This document shows, piece by piece, positions 33,524-41,598 of a DNA stretch of 64,000 nucleotides. Below the pieces are notes generated by a model that saw only the letters and a list, made by a program, of their open reading frames with translations, had not been told where the DNA came from and did not search any database. The DNA is from Nostoc sp. 106C. GTDB lineage: Bacteria; Cyanobacteriota; Cyanobacteriia; Cyanobacteriales; Nostocaceae. Position numbers and translations under genes: made by a program. Position 1 is the first letter of the stretch. Every line of letters starts with the position of its first letter. The stretch covers positions 1 to 64,000 of the forward strand of contig NZ_MTAW01000131.1 in the NCBI RefSeq assembly GCF_002154725.1, written 5' to 3'.

Positions 33524-35644
33524 ATGAGCGATCGCAATTTCTGCGCTGTGTTAGTCAAAGCAAGCTGCATTAGTACGATTGCGCTGGCTACTGTCATAGC
33601 ACTTGCACCCCTGAAGCCTAGTTGCAGCAATACATCGGCGTATCACTGGAGTAATGTAGCTATAGGGGGAGGGGGCTATGTCACAAGTGTTTATCTGCAT
33701 CCGCTACAGCAGGATCTCGTCTATATCAGAACTGATATAGGTGGCTTTTATCGGTGGAATTCAAGAGATAAAAAATGGATTCCACTAACTGACCAGTTTG
33801 GGCTGGAACAGAGCAACTACTATGGCGGAGAAGCGCTAGCACTTGATCCAAACAACCCCAACATTGTCTATATTGCGGCTGGTAAATATACTGCTAGTTG
33901 GTCTGGATTGGGGACAATCTTTAAGTCCACCGATCAAGGGAAAACTTGGAGCAAGCTGAATCTAGACTTGCCAATGGGCGGTAACGAGAATAAGCGATGG
34001 GTGGGAGAGAGACTAGTCGTTAATCCGTTAAATTCCAATGTCATCTTCTTCGGTTCGCGGTTGAATGGGTTATGGAAGTCTGCGGATGCTGGGAAAACAT
34101 GGGTCAAAGTTAGCTCTTTCCCAGGAAAGCCTAAAGTAGATATTGGTATTGCAGGCATCTTGTTTAACAAAAGAGTGCCTGGTCTGATCTACGCTAATGC
34201 CTACGGTGATGGGATATATCAATCCACTGACATGGGTGTTACCTGGCGCAAAATAGCAGGAAGTCCATCACAAGTTAATCGCATGGCTCTCGCTAGTAAC
34301 TCAGTCCTGTATGTAACGCACGCATTGGGTGTGAGCAAATATGCGAACTCAGTCTGGAGCCGGATCTCCCCAACTAATGCTCAAACAGGATTCAATGCCA
34401 TTTCTGTAGATCCAAATAACCCTAATCGTGTTTTAGTTGCTCATGACCAGCAAACAAAAAATGATTGCAAAGTATTTCAATCTGTGAATGGTGGAGATAC
34501 ATGGGAACAGAAAAGGCATTCGTTGAACCCGCAAGTGCCTTGGTGGACTGAGTGGTATTTTGGCTCGGCGACCTCAGCGATTGAATTTGACCCACAAATT
34601 CCTGGCAAAGTCTGGTTAACAGACTGGTTTGGAACATGGCAGACAAATAATATTAATGGACAAAAGTCTGTCTGGTCTAACTATGAAAAAGGACATGAGG
34701 AAGTGGTTAGCTTTGCCTTAGCCTCACCTCCAAGAGGTGCTCTATTGTTGAGTGGCGTGGCTGATGTAGACGGGTTTAATCATAAAAATGGACTAGATGC
34801 TTATCCGGGTGCACAGTTTGGTGGCAGTAGCAGCCCCAGATTTCAAGACACCTACAGCATTGTATACAGTGAAAGCGATCCCTTACGCATAGTACGCGTC
34901 GGTGGTAATCGATGGAACAATACCTATACGGGAGCAACTTCTACAGACGGCGGACGTACTTGGAAGAAGTTTTCATCATTTCCCGAGAATACAATACCCC
35001 TGCGCGTAGCTATCTCGGCAACTAATCCAAATCTATTTGTGGCGATCGCCAGTGAGAAACAGCCTATACGCACAACTAACGGCGGAGTTTCTTGGAGTAA
35101 AGTATCAGGATTGCCCAATGGTCCCTTGGGACCGTGGTATTGGGGTCAACCCTTGGCAGCAGATACAGTCAGCAGTAATATCTTTTACTACTACAGTAGA
35201 GGCAAAGTTTATCGCAGCACCAACGGAGGAGCATCCTTCAGCGTTGTAAACTCATCACTTCCCAGCGAAGACTGGTCCATGCTCAAAACGGTTCCGGGGA
35301 GCAGTGGTAAAGTCTGGGTCAGCGTCAACTGGCATGGACTTTATCGTTCAACAGATGGCGGTGCAAAGTTTACAAAGATTGTTGGAGTAGAGAGAGCTTA
35401 TTTATTTGCGTTTGGTAAGCCGCAAAACGGAAGCATATTTCCAGCGCTTTATCTGTATGGTAAAGTCACTGGGCTAGGTGACGGAATCTTTCGTTCTTTA
35501 GATGATGGAAAAACATGGTCAAACATCGGGGAAACGCACAAACTCATAGGTGATCACCCTAATGTCATGGAAGCTAGCAGGCAGCAATTCGGTCTAGTCT
35601 TTATTGGTACTAGCGGTAGGGGAATTTACTATGGAATACCCTAA
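33524..35644 (+). CDS. Secreted Asp-box (BNR) beta-propeller protein, GH74/xyloglucanase-like
   Basis: The 706-residue protein starts with a signal peptide (about 1-37; ISTIALATVIALAPLKPSCS) and then repeats the Asp-box signature SxDxGxTW at least nine times: STDQGKTW, SADAGKTW, STDMGVTW, SVNGGDTW, STDGGRTW, TTNGGVSW, STNGGASF, STDGGAKF and SLDDGKTW. Its order of blocks (YHWSNVAIGGGGYVTSVYLHP ... IRTDIGGFYRW ... NPNIVYIAAGKY) is that of GH74-type two-domain propellers, in which the same N-terminal GGGGYVTGI and RTDIGG pieces occur. GH74 enzymes cut xyloglucan-like beta-glucans; activity here is unproven, the catalytic aspartates cannot be assigned by eye. Its place inside an exopolysaccharide region suggests binding or trimming of the cell's own polymer. 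Confidence 0.83.
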   Translation: MSDRNFCAVLVKASCISTIALATVIALAPLKPSCSNTSAYHWSNVAIGGGGYVTSVYLHPLQQDLVYIRTDIGGFYRWNSRDKKWIPLTDQFGLEQSNYYGGEALALDPNNPNIVYIAAGKYTASWSGLGTIFKSTDQGKTWSKLNLDLPMGGNENKRWVGERLVVNPLNSNVIFFGSRLNGLWKSADAGKTWVKVSSFPGKPKVDIGIAGILFNKRVPGLIYANAYGDGIYQSTDMGVTWRKIAGSPSQVNRMALASNSVLYVTHALGVSKYANSVWSRISPTNAQTGFNAISVDPNNPNRVLVAHDQQTKNDCKVFQSVNGGDTWEQKRHSLNPQVPWWTEWYFGSATSAIEFDPQIPGKVWLTDWFGTWQTNNINGQKSVWSNYEKGHEEVVSFALASPPRGALLLSGVADVDGFNHKNGLDAYPGAQFGGSSSPRFQDTYSIVYSESDPLRIVRVGGNRWNNTYTGATSTDGGRTWKKFSSFPENTIPLRVAISATNPNLFVAIASEKQPIRTTNGGVSWSKVSGLPNGPLGPWYWGQPLAADTVSSNIFYYYSRGKVYRSTNGGASFSVVNSSLPSEDWSMLKTVPGSSGKVWVSVNWHGLYRSTDGGAKFTKIVGVERAYLFAFGKPQNGSIFPALYLYGKVTGLGDGIFRSLDDGKTWSNIGETHKLIGDHPNVMEASRQQFGLVFIGTSGRGIYYGIP

Positions 35645-36495
35645 CCTTATCAACTATAGCAACCAAGTAATCAATTTTTTATAATAGTTATTTTTATTAA
35701 TTGACAAAAGTAATAAAGTATGCATTTTAAGTAAATAAAAAAAATATATTGCTCAATATATCAACTTTACTATATTGCCCACTAAAGATAATATCGATAA
35801 AATTATTCCGTAATATGGTACTTTCTTCGATTAATTGCTCGTAATGAAATACATTATGATGATGAAGTTTAGTACTTTGAAAGCAGATACTTAACTTAGT
35901 ATTAGAAATAAACTGCTGATAGCTGGGCTGATTGCAATTACTTTAAGCATCCCAGTATTCAATAAATATTGAATCTACTACCTAAAAGGGATTTTTCAGT
36001 ATTTTCTCAATCATCTTTTGAATGATTAGTGCCTGCTTAGTAAGTGTCAAAAATCAAGCTATATTCCTGAAATACTACACCATATCTGCTATTTTCTGTC
36101 AATTCCTATTTTCATAAATAAAATTGTTAAATTTTATGGTACATTTACGTATGTAAAATCATAAAATAAACTCGGAAATTGTATCATAAAATTTATTAAA
36201 TTAACAAAAGGCATAATTCCTAAGACAGATAAAAAATAAAATAAGTACTGTTAATTTTAAAGTATTCATTGATACAAATATTTTTTAATAGATATAGTTA
36301 ATGTAATAATTATGATAAGGATGAAGTTTCTACTAGAGTGTCTACAAATGTAGAGGAGAGCATGTAATATATGGCATAGCTACACCTTAAATAAGTACTA
36401 CCAAAATCTAGGACTGGCAGAAGCTTCAGGGTATAGCAAATATATCAGTTAACTCTTACGTATTACCTGTAATAAACTTACGGATTTTCTAAATA
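35645..36495. other. Long AT-rich region without genes
   Basis: These 851 bp, very rich in A and T, contain no frame of convincing length on either strand and no recognisable repeat or RNA. It is the longest gene-free stretch in the window. The right end must contain the promoter of the HAMP kinase gene. A decayed insertion or an unrecognised regulatory RNA remains possible. Confidence 0.5.
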
Positions 36496-38043
36496 GTGTT
36501 GGCGACTAATTTACTACGTTCAATAAGTCCATTGACTCGCAAAAGTCATTTATTTAGACCTGTTTATACTAGCTTGTTCATGTTAGTTTTACTGATATTT
36601 GGTCAACATGGTTTAAACCTTTGGCTAGTCTATCTTAATCACAAAGCATGTCAAAGGGTTACTCATACTTTAGTAGTAGAAAGAGAAGGACAGCATCTAC
36701 TCAACGCTGTAATAGATAAGGAAAGAAGCACACTAGAGGGTTACCAGCAAGAGCAATTCGTTTTCAACGACAGCTTAAACAGCCTATACAAGCTACTCAA
36801 GGATAACCCTAGCCAACTCAAGCAACTTGATAGAATCAAATATCTCTATAAGCAGTGGCAAAGTGAGTTCAGCCAAGAAAAGGTTGCTAATTCTCCCAGG
36901 AGCCATAGCGGGGAGGAAATAGTTTTATTCGATGCTTTGCGAACTCAGATTGATAACTTGATTGTGTACGAAGAAAAACTTTTGAGCGATCGTAAGAATT
37001 TTTTATTCAATCTATACCAGATAAACATTTTTATAAATTTCTTTAGCTCAGTAGCAATCTTGCTATTAGCAAGTTTTAACATCCAGGTTTTGCATCGCCG
37101 CGCCAAAGTTCCTTTGCACAAATTGGCAGAAGTGAGCAAACTGTGGCGGAAAGGAGAGATGGAGGTGCAAATTGGCTATTCCTCTCCTGACGAAGTCGGT
37201 GAATTAGCAGAAGTTCTAGATGCAATGACAAATGAAATTCATCAGCGTCAAACAAGTATTAAAGAGCGCAACCAGCATCTTGAAGATCTGATCTGCGCCC
37301 TCTCTCACGACCTACGCTCACCTCTGCTTGCCACCCGCAATACTTTGGATGCCATGCTCAGAGAAGCTTTTGGCCCCGTAAATGATACCTGGAGGGAAGT
37401 GTTTGAAGATTACCACCAGGCTAATACTGATCTTCTCAAGCTTGTGGAAGCCTTAGTAGATGTTTCCCGTTATGAAGCTGGTTGTGGGATTCAACTCAAC
37501 TACGAGCCTCTTAATTGGGAAGAGATTTTTGTGAAAGTAATTACTCAGATAAAAGCTACTTTAAAGTCTGAGTTAGCTCTCATCTATAGAATTTCTCAAT
37601 CACTACCGACCATTTATGGTGATGAGTTAGAGATTCGACGAGTTTTACAAAATCTCCTAGAAAATGCAGTCCGGGTGAGTGAGGCTAACAAGGAAATTGT
37701 TCTAGAGGTAGCAACCCTCGGGGAGTCCCAAGTACAAGTTTGTGTGCGCGATCGGGGTTTAGGAATTGCGCCAGAGGAGAAAGAACGACTCTTCCACCGC
37801 TTTATTCAGGGACGAACTCGCCGTGGGAAATCTGGGCTTGGTCTTTATTTGTGCCGTCAAATCGTCGAGGCTCATGGAGGTAGCATTGGCGTTGAGAGTT
37901 CCCTTGGAGAAGGTAGTACCTTCTGGTTTACTCTGCCAGTTCACACAGATGAGGCTAGATTTCAGGATGAAAGCAAATTGAGGAGAAGTACAGATGTCCG
38001 AGAGTGTAGAACAGAATACTGTGAAGATTTTGCTGGTAGATGA
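36496..38043 (+). CDS. Membrane sensor histidine kinase (CHASE3-like sensor, HAMP)
   Basis: The 515-residue protein has TM1 at about 23-47, an outer sensing region (50-170) with the ERSTLEGYQQEQ stretch typical of CHASE3-like helical domains, TM2 at about 175-197, a HAMP linker, HisKA with H271 in ALSHDLRSPL, and an intact HATPase: ELEIRRVLQNLLENAVRV, DRGLGIAPEE, KSGLGLYLCRQIVEAHGG, GEGSTFWFTLP. The start is GTG at 36496 without a clear ribosome-binding site. Its last 50 bp overlap the response regulator gene, making them a cognate pair. The kinase core is similar to that of the GAF kinase at 32202, suggesting common descent. The signal is unknown, though context favours envelope or polysaccharide control. 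Confidence 0.9.
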   Translation: MLATNLLRSISPLTRKSHLFRPVYTSLFMLVLLIFGQHGLNLWLVYLNHKACQRVTHTLVVEREGQHLLNAVIDKERSTLEGYQQEQFVFNDSLNSLYKLLKDNPSQLKQLDRIKYLYKQWQSEFSQEKVANSPRSHSGEEIVLFDALRTQIDNLIVYEEKLLSDRKNFLFNLYQINIFINFFSSVAILLLASFNIQVLHRRAKVPLHKLAEVSKLWRKGEMEVQIGYSSPDEVGELAEVLDAMTNEIHQRQTSIKERNQHLEDLICALSHDLRSPLLATRNTLDAMLREAFGPVNDTWREVFEDYHQANTDLLKLVEALVDVSRYEAGCGIQLNYEPLNWEEIFVKVITQIKATLKSELALIYRISQSLPTIYGDELEIRRVLQNLLENAVRVSEANKEIVLEVATLGESQVQVCVRDRGLGIAPEEKERLFHRFIQGRTRRGKSGLGLYLCRQIVEAHGGSIGVESSLGEGSTFWFTLPVHTDEARFQDESKLRRSTDVRECRTEYCEDFAGR

Positions 38044-38671
38044 CCATGCTTTGATCCGTCGAGGGATGAAAGGCCAATTCACCCTACAACCTGGCTTTAG
38101 TGTAGTTGGAGAGGCGTGTAATGGTGCACAGGCTATCGAATTGGCGGCTCAACTCCAGCCTGATGTTATTTTGATGGATATTGATATGCCAGTTATGGAT
38201 GGGATCACAGCTACGCAGCGGATAAAAAGCGATCGCCCTACCATTCGTATTCTTGCTGTAAGTGCATTTGACAGCGATACTCAAGTGATGGGGATGCTAG
38301 CTGCTGGTGCCGATGGTTACTGCCTTAAGACTATTGAATGGGAACAACTTATCGCTGTTATTCAATTAATCCTCCAAGGTGGTGCTTATCTAGATCCTCA
38401 AATAGCTCAAAAGGTCTCCCGGATGTTTAAACCGACCCTCTTAACCCCAGAGGTTCCTGAACCTGAGCCACTCCAACAACCACTTCTTAGTCCTCGTGAG
38501 CTAGAAATCCTCAAACTTATTGCCAAAGGACATTCAAACCAAGAGATTGCCAATCAGCTCTACCTCTCTCTTGGAACCATTAAGTCCTATGTGCGTATGC
38601 TACTGAACAAACTCAGCGTTGACGATCGGGTCCAAGCGGCAGCTCTGGCTGTCCGTGAAGGGTTAATTTAA
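37994..38671 (+). CDS. NarL/FixJ-family response regulator
   Basis: The 225-residue protein has a complete receiver: acidic pair D16-D17 (LLVDDH), phosphoacceptor D62 (ILMDIDMPVMDG), the conserved threonine/serine strand (RILAVSAF) and lysine (GYCLKTIE). A LuxR-type DNA-binding domain follows (LSPRELEILKLIAKGHSNQE to YVRMLLNKLSVDDRVQAAAL). The 50-bp overlap with the kinase gene at 36496 marks it as the partner of that kinase. It ends with a 4-bp overlap against the stop of a convergent unknown gene. Whether it regulates the polysaccharide genes around it, for example through the shared upstream element, is a reasonable but untested idea. Confidence 0.93.
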   Translation: MSESVEQNTVKILLVDDHALIRRGMKGQFTLQPGFSVVGEACNGAQAIELAAQLQPDVILMDIDMPVMDGITATQRIKSDRPTIRILAVSAFDSDTQVMGMLAAGADGYCLKTIEWEQLIAVIQLILQGGAYLDPQIAQKVSRMFKPTLLTPEVPEPEPLQQPLLSPRELEILKLIAKGHSNQEIANQLYLSLGTIKSYVRMLLNKLSVDDRVQAAALAVREGLI

Positions 38672-39024
38672 GCTGCCAGGACTTTCTCTAGATAAATATA
38701 CAGTTCTGTAGAGGTAGAAACTAATGGTAATTTCTTCTCAATAGGTTGTTCTGACCAAAAAATACAAGGTTGAAGTATCTGGGACTGGAAGTCATCAGGT
38801 ATGGGTATACATAGTACCAAAGCATGGGGGGCGAATAGAGTCATCTCTTCAACTGTGGGAAGACCATAGTAGGGAAAAACCTCTAAATTCTTTTTCAGAC
38901 AGTAGCTGCTAACGCTTTGTACAGTAGTGACATCACTACCAATGACCATAATTCGAGGCCTTTCCATAGCAACTATAGGCTTAATAAGAGGATGTTGCAC
39001 ATATAGGGCTGATACAAGAGACAT
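38668..39024 (-). CDS. Small unknown protein, possibly a degenerate receiver-like domain
   Basis: The 118-residue ORF contains ERPRIMVIGSDVTTVQSVSS, an alternating strand-helix start like that of receivers or Rossmann-type domains, followed by NLEVFPYYGLPTVEEMTLFA, PHALVLCIPIPDDFQ and a C-terminal helix (STSTELYIYLEKVLAA). None of the receiver catalytic residues (DD, phosphoacceptor D in the third strand, K) is found at the expected places. There is no signal peptide. It is convergent with the response regulator and overlaps its stop by 4 bp. I could not name a family; coding status is likely but not certain. Confidence 0.55.
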   Translation of the reverse strand: MSLVSALYVQHPLIKPIVAMERPRIMVIGSDVTTVQSVSSYCLKKNLEVFPYYGLPTVEEMTLFAPHALVLCIPIPDDFQSQILQPCIFWSEQPIEKKLPLVSTSTELYIYLEKVLAA

Positions 39025-39604
39025 AGCGATCGAGAGAAATAAGATGAGTAAAGTCTTTTCTTCTTGATTAACTCTAAATGAATAAACCAGAGTAATAGCC
39101 TAGATGCTGCATTTCTAGAATAATAATTATCTAGTCGTGTAACCCGGATTATAGCTAAGACTTTGAACCAAAATTTGACTTAGCAATTTTGGCGTTATTG
39201 GTTCAATAAAACTAGTATGACGCTTTAGTGTCTTTGTACGATACAGCCAAGTGGATAGCTAGGTGGACAATTTTGTTTTCACACTAGGATGCTGTAGACG
39301 TCAGACTTTAAGTAGCCATCAGAAATAGTCATCAGGTAGTATTTGCGATCACTACTTAAGTAGAAACTATAACAAGACTTACAAATCAAGTCTCAGACAA
39401 GACCAAGTCTTTGATTAAGGTTACGCATAAGCATGTACTGCAACTATGCTGAAAGCCTCAATAGATAAACATTTGAACCTGTTGTCAAGTATCGCTTTCA
39501 TCCAAACAATTGAACGAGCTTGATATTACCTAAGCAAGAGGCAGTATATAAACTGCCTATGCTTTGCATTCCAGTATTTCTTGATTTGAAATGAGGAGCT
39601 TCAT
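39025..39604. other. Promoter region of the wecG-like operon
   Basis: There is no supported gene in these 580 bp. They contain copy B of the shared element (39253-39344) and, at the right end, TGAGGAGCTTCAT before ATG 39605, a good ribosome-binding site. The 260 nt between element and start codon imply a long leader if the element is the promoter. Confidence 0.55.
39253..39344 (+). promoter_or_regulatory. Shared upstream element of polysaccharide genes, copy B
   Basis: GGATA-N7-GGACAA-N16-GGATG (39253-39291) is followed 42 nt later by AGGTAGTATTT (39334-39344). A weaker version of the second block, AGAAATAGT (39321-39329), occurs at the 29-nt spacing seen in copies A and C, so the 12-nt increase looks like a small local duplication (CATCAG twice). 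First blocks of A and B are particularly alike (TGGAYAATTTT). Confidence 0.7.
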
Positions 39605-40363
39605 ATGGCAGACCGAGTTAGTTTTCTCAACACCCATTTTGATCGTATGTCCTTGTCTGAGACAATCGATGTCTTACTGGGGCGGTTACTGAAGCGGGAA
39701 GGCGGTTGCGTGTATTATGCCAACGCGCACACTATGGTAACTGCCGCCAATAACCCAGCACTAGCGGAGGCATTAGAGCAGGGTGATTTGGTGTTAGCGG
39801 ACGGAAGTGGTGTTCGCTGGGGTAGTGCCTTGCTAGGTACACCGTTGGTGCACAACCTCAATGGCACTGACCTAGTTCCAGCTCTATGTAAGGATGGAGC
39901 AGTAAAAGGACTATCAGTCTATCTGCTTGGTGCTAAGCCAGGCGTAGCCGAAGAAGCGGCAGCTAACCTGGCTAAAGCATGTCCAGGCTTAACAATTGCA
40001 GGAACTCAGCACGGATATTTTTCTCCAGCACAAATCCAGAAGGTATTAGAAAACATTCGGGTCGCCAAACCACATCTGCTATTAGTAGCAATGGGCGTAC
40101 CAACGCAAGAAATTTGGATTGATAAATACGCTAACCAACTACCTGGTATCACTTGTATGGGTGTGGGTGGTCTATTCGATTTTGTTGCGAAACGTGTACC
40201 TCGTGCCCCACAGTTGATACGTGCTGCTGGTATGGAGTGGCTGTGGCGGCTAGCAATGGAGCCTAACCGACTATGGAGACGCTATATCATAGGCAACTTT
40301 GTCTTTTTGAGTTTGGTTATGGCCTACGCCTTTTCCCTACGTCAAGACGAACAAACAACATAA
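39605..40363 (+). CDS. WecG/TagA/CpsF-family (GT26) glycosyltransferase
   Basis: This 252-residue protein matches GT26 throughout: YYANAHTMVTAANNPALAEA (family TPNxxxxxxA region), LVLADGSGVRWGSALLG, VYLLGAKPGVAEEAAANLAK, LLLVAMGVPTQEIWIDKYA and GVGGLFDFVAKRVPRAPQLI ... GMEWLWRLAMEPNRLWRRY. GT26 enzymes add the second sugar (such as ManNAc) to an undecaprenyl-linked first sugar at the membrane, which fits the phosphoglycosyl transferase encoded two genes later. A strong ribosome-binding site precedes the ATG. It is the first gene of a three-gene unit behind shared element B. Confidence 0.93.
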   Translation: MADRVSFLNTHFDRMSLSETIDVLLGRLLKREGGCVYYANAHTMVTAANNPALAEALEQGDLVLADGSGVRWGSALLGTPLVHNLNGTDLVPALCKDGAVKGLSVYLLGAKPGVAEEAAANLAKACPGLTIAGTQHGYFSPAQIQKVLENIRVAKPHLLLVAMGVPTQEIWIDKYANQLPGITCMGVGGLFDFVAKRVPRAPQLIRAAGMEWLWRLAMEPNRLWRRYIIGNFVFLSLVMAYAFSLRQDEQTT

Positions 40364-40447
40364 AAACGCAAAACTTACAGCCAAGACCCGCCAACATTTT
40401 CTCAATCCTGCAATAGAGATTTAACACCGGAATCAATAACAAGATTT

Positions 40448-40792
40448 ATGGCTCTCACACAAGAATATCAATTGATTGTGCTTCAACCGCAAGGACGTTT
40501 AGACTTGCAGCATAGTAAGGTATTAAGAGAGCAACTGGCTACTTTAGAGCCTCAAGCTAACCATCTCTGGGTAATTGATCTAGCTCAAGTTGATTTTATG
40601 GATAGTTCAGGGTTAACCACTTTAGTAACTGGTCTTTCCACTGCACGTTCTAGAGGCTGCCGTTTGGTAATTTGCAATCTCCAAGCACCTATCCGAATCA
40701 TCTTTGAATTGACTCAGATGGATTCAGTATTTGAAATTTTTGAGAATTACAACGCCGTCCTGACCGATATTAACCAAGTACTACCCTCTTAG
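40448..40792 (+). CDS. STAS-domain protein (anti-sigma factor antagonist type)
   Basis: The 114-residue protein is a single STAS domain with the conserved phospho-acceptor region VIDLAQVDFMDSSGLTTLVT, where the first or second serine of DSSG would be phosphorylated by an anti-sigma factor kinase in partner-switching systems. The remaining strand-helix pattern (RLDLQHSKVLREQL; RGCRLVICNLQAPIRIIFEL) is normal. No anti-sigma kinase or PP2C phosphatase gene is adjacent. Its position between the GT26 and phosphoglycosyl transferase genes (84- and 98-bp gaps) suggests that it modulates polysaccharide synthesis, as STAS proteins do in some other bacteria. Confidence 0.9.
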   Translation: MALTQEYQLIVLQPQGRLDLQHSKVLREQLATLEPQANHLWVIDLAQVDFMDSSGLTTLVTGLSTARSRGCRLVICNLQAPIRIIFELTQMDSVFEIFENYNAVLTDINQVLPS

Positions 40793-40890
40793 CCATTTGC
40801 TTGCTCTGCCGACTTGGCAATTCTATAAAATCTGAGCAATTTCCTGAAATTACCGACTTTCTCAGCTGACTCACGGAAACAGTGATTACC

Positions 40891-41583
40891 ATGTCTAAGC
40901 CCTCTACTTCTCACCCCATTCCCATACGATTTCTAGATGATGCCTACACTGCTCATTTTGCTGAGCTTCCAGTGCATCCTTCTGTTACTAGCAAAACAAA
41001 GCGGATGATTGACATTTTGGGTGCTGTTGTAGGGCTAGGAATAATAGGGCTGATTACGATTCCACTTGCTATAGCTATTCAATTAGATAACCCTGGCCCT
41101 ATCTTTTACAGTCAAATTCGCTGTGGTCTAAACGGACGCTCTTTTCGGATTTGGAAATTCCGCTCTATGGTGGTTGGAGCTGAGCGACTCAAGCATCTGG
41201 TTAATAACGAAGCCAAAGGTAATCATATCTTCAAAAACGAGAATGATCCTCGGATTACCCGTGTAGGCAGGTTTCTTCGCTGCACCAGTTTGGACGAACT
41301 TCCTCAGTTTTGGAACGTACTGTTGGGGGACATGAGCCTAGTAGGTACTCGTCCTCCCACTATTGATGAAGTGATGCATTACTCAAATCACCATTGGCAA
41401 AGGTTGAATGTCAAACCGGGTATTACTGGGGAATGGCAGGCTAATGGTCGCTCTAGCATTAAAGATTTTGAAGATATTGTTTCTATGGATATTAGATATC
41501 AACGTAAGTGGTCTATTGCTTACGATATAAAATTGATCCTCAAAACTCTAAAGGTTGTTTTAAAGAAAAGTGGTGCTTTCTAG
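40891..41583 (+). CDS. Undecaprenyl-phosphate sugar phosphotransferase (minimal PGT, WbaP/PglC-like)
   Basis: The enzyme moves a sugar-1-phosphate from UDP-sugar to undecaprenyl phosphate, the first step of repeat-unit assembly. The 230-residue protein has one re-entrant hydrophobic helix (MIDILGAVVGLGIIGLITIP), then the signature PGPIFYSQIRCGLNGRSFRI, FRSMV, RVGRFLRCTSLDELPQFWNV (catalytic DE), LLGDMSLVGTRPP and KPGITGEWQANGRS. It lacks the four-helix N-terminal part of full WbaP, so it is a minimal monotopic type. I chose ATG 40891; a GTG nine bases upstream (40882) is better placed relative to CGGA. It closes the operon of 39605. Confidence 0.92.
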   Translation: MSKPSTSHPIPIRFLDDAYTAHFAELPVHPSVTSKTKRMIDILGAVVGLGIIGLITIPLAIAIQLDNPGPIFYSQIRCGLNGRSFRIWKFRSMVVGAERLKHLVNNEAKGNHIFKNENDPRITRVGRFLRCTSLDELPQFWNVLLGDMSLVGTRPPTIDEVMHYSNHHWQRLNVKPGITGEWQANGRSSIKDFEDIVSMDIRYQRKWSIAYDIKLILKTLKVVLKKSGAF

Positions 41584-41598
41584 ATCAGAATATTAATC

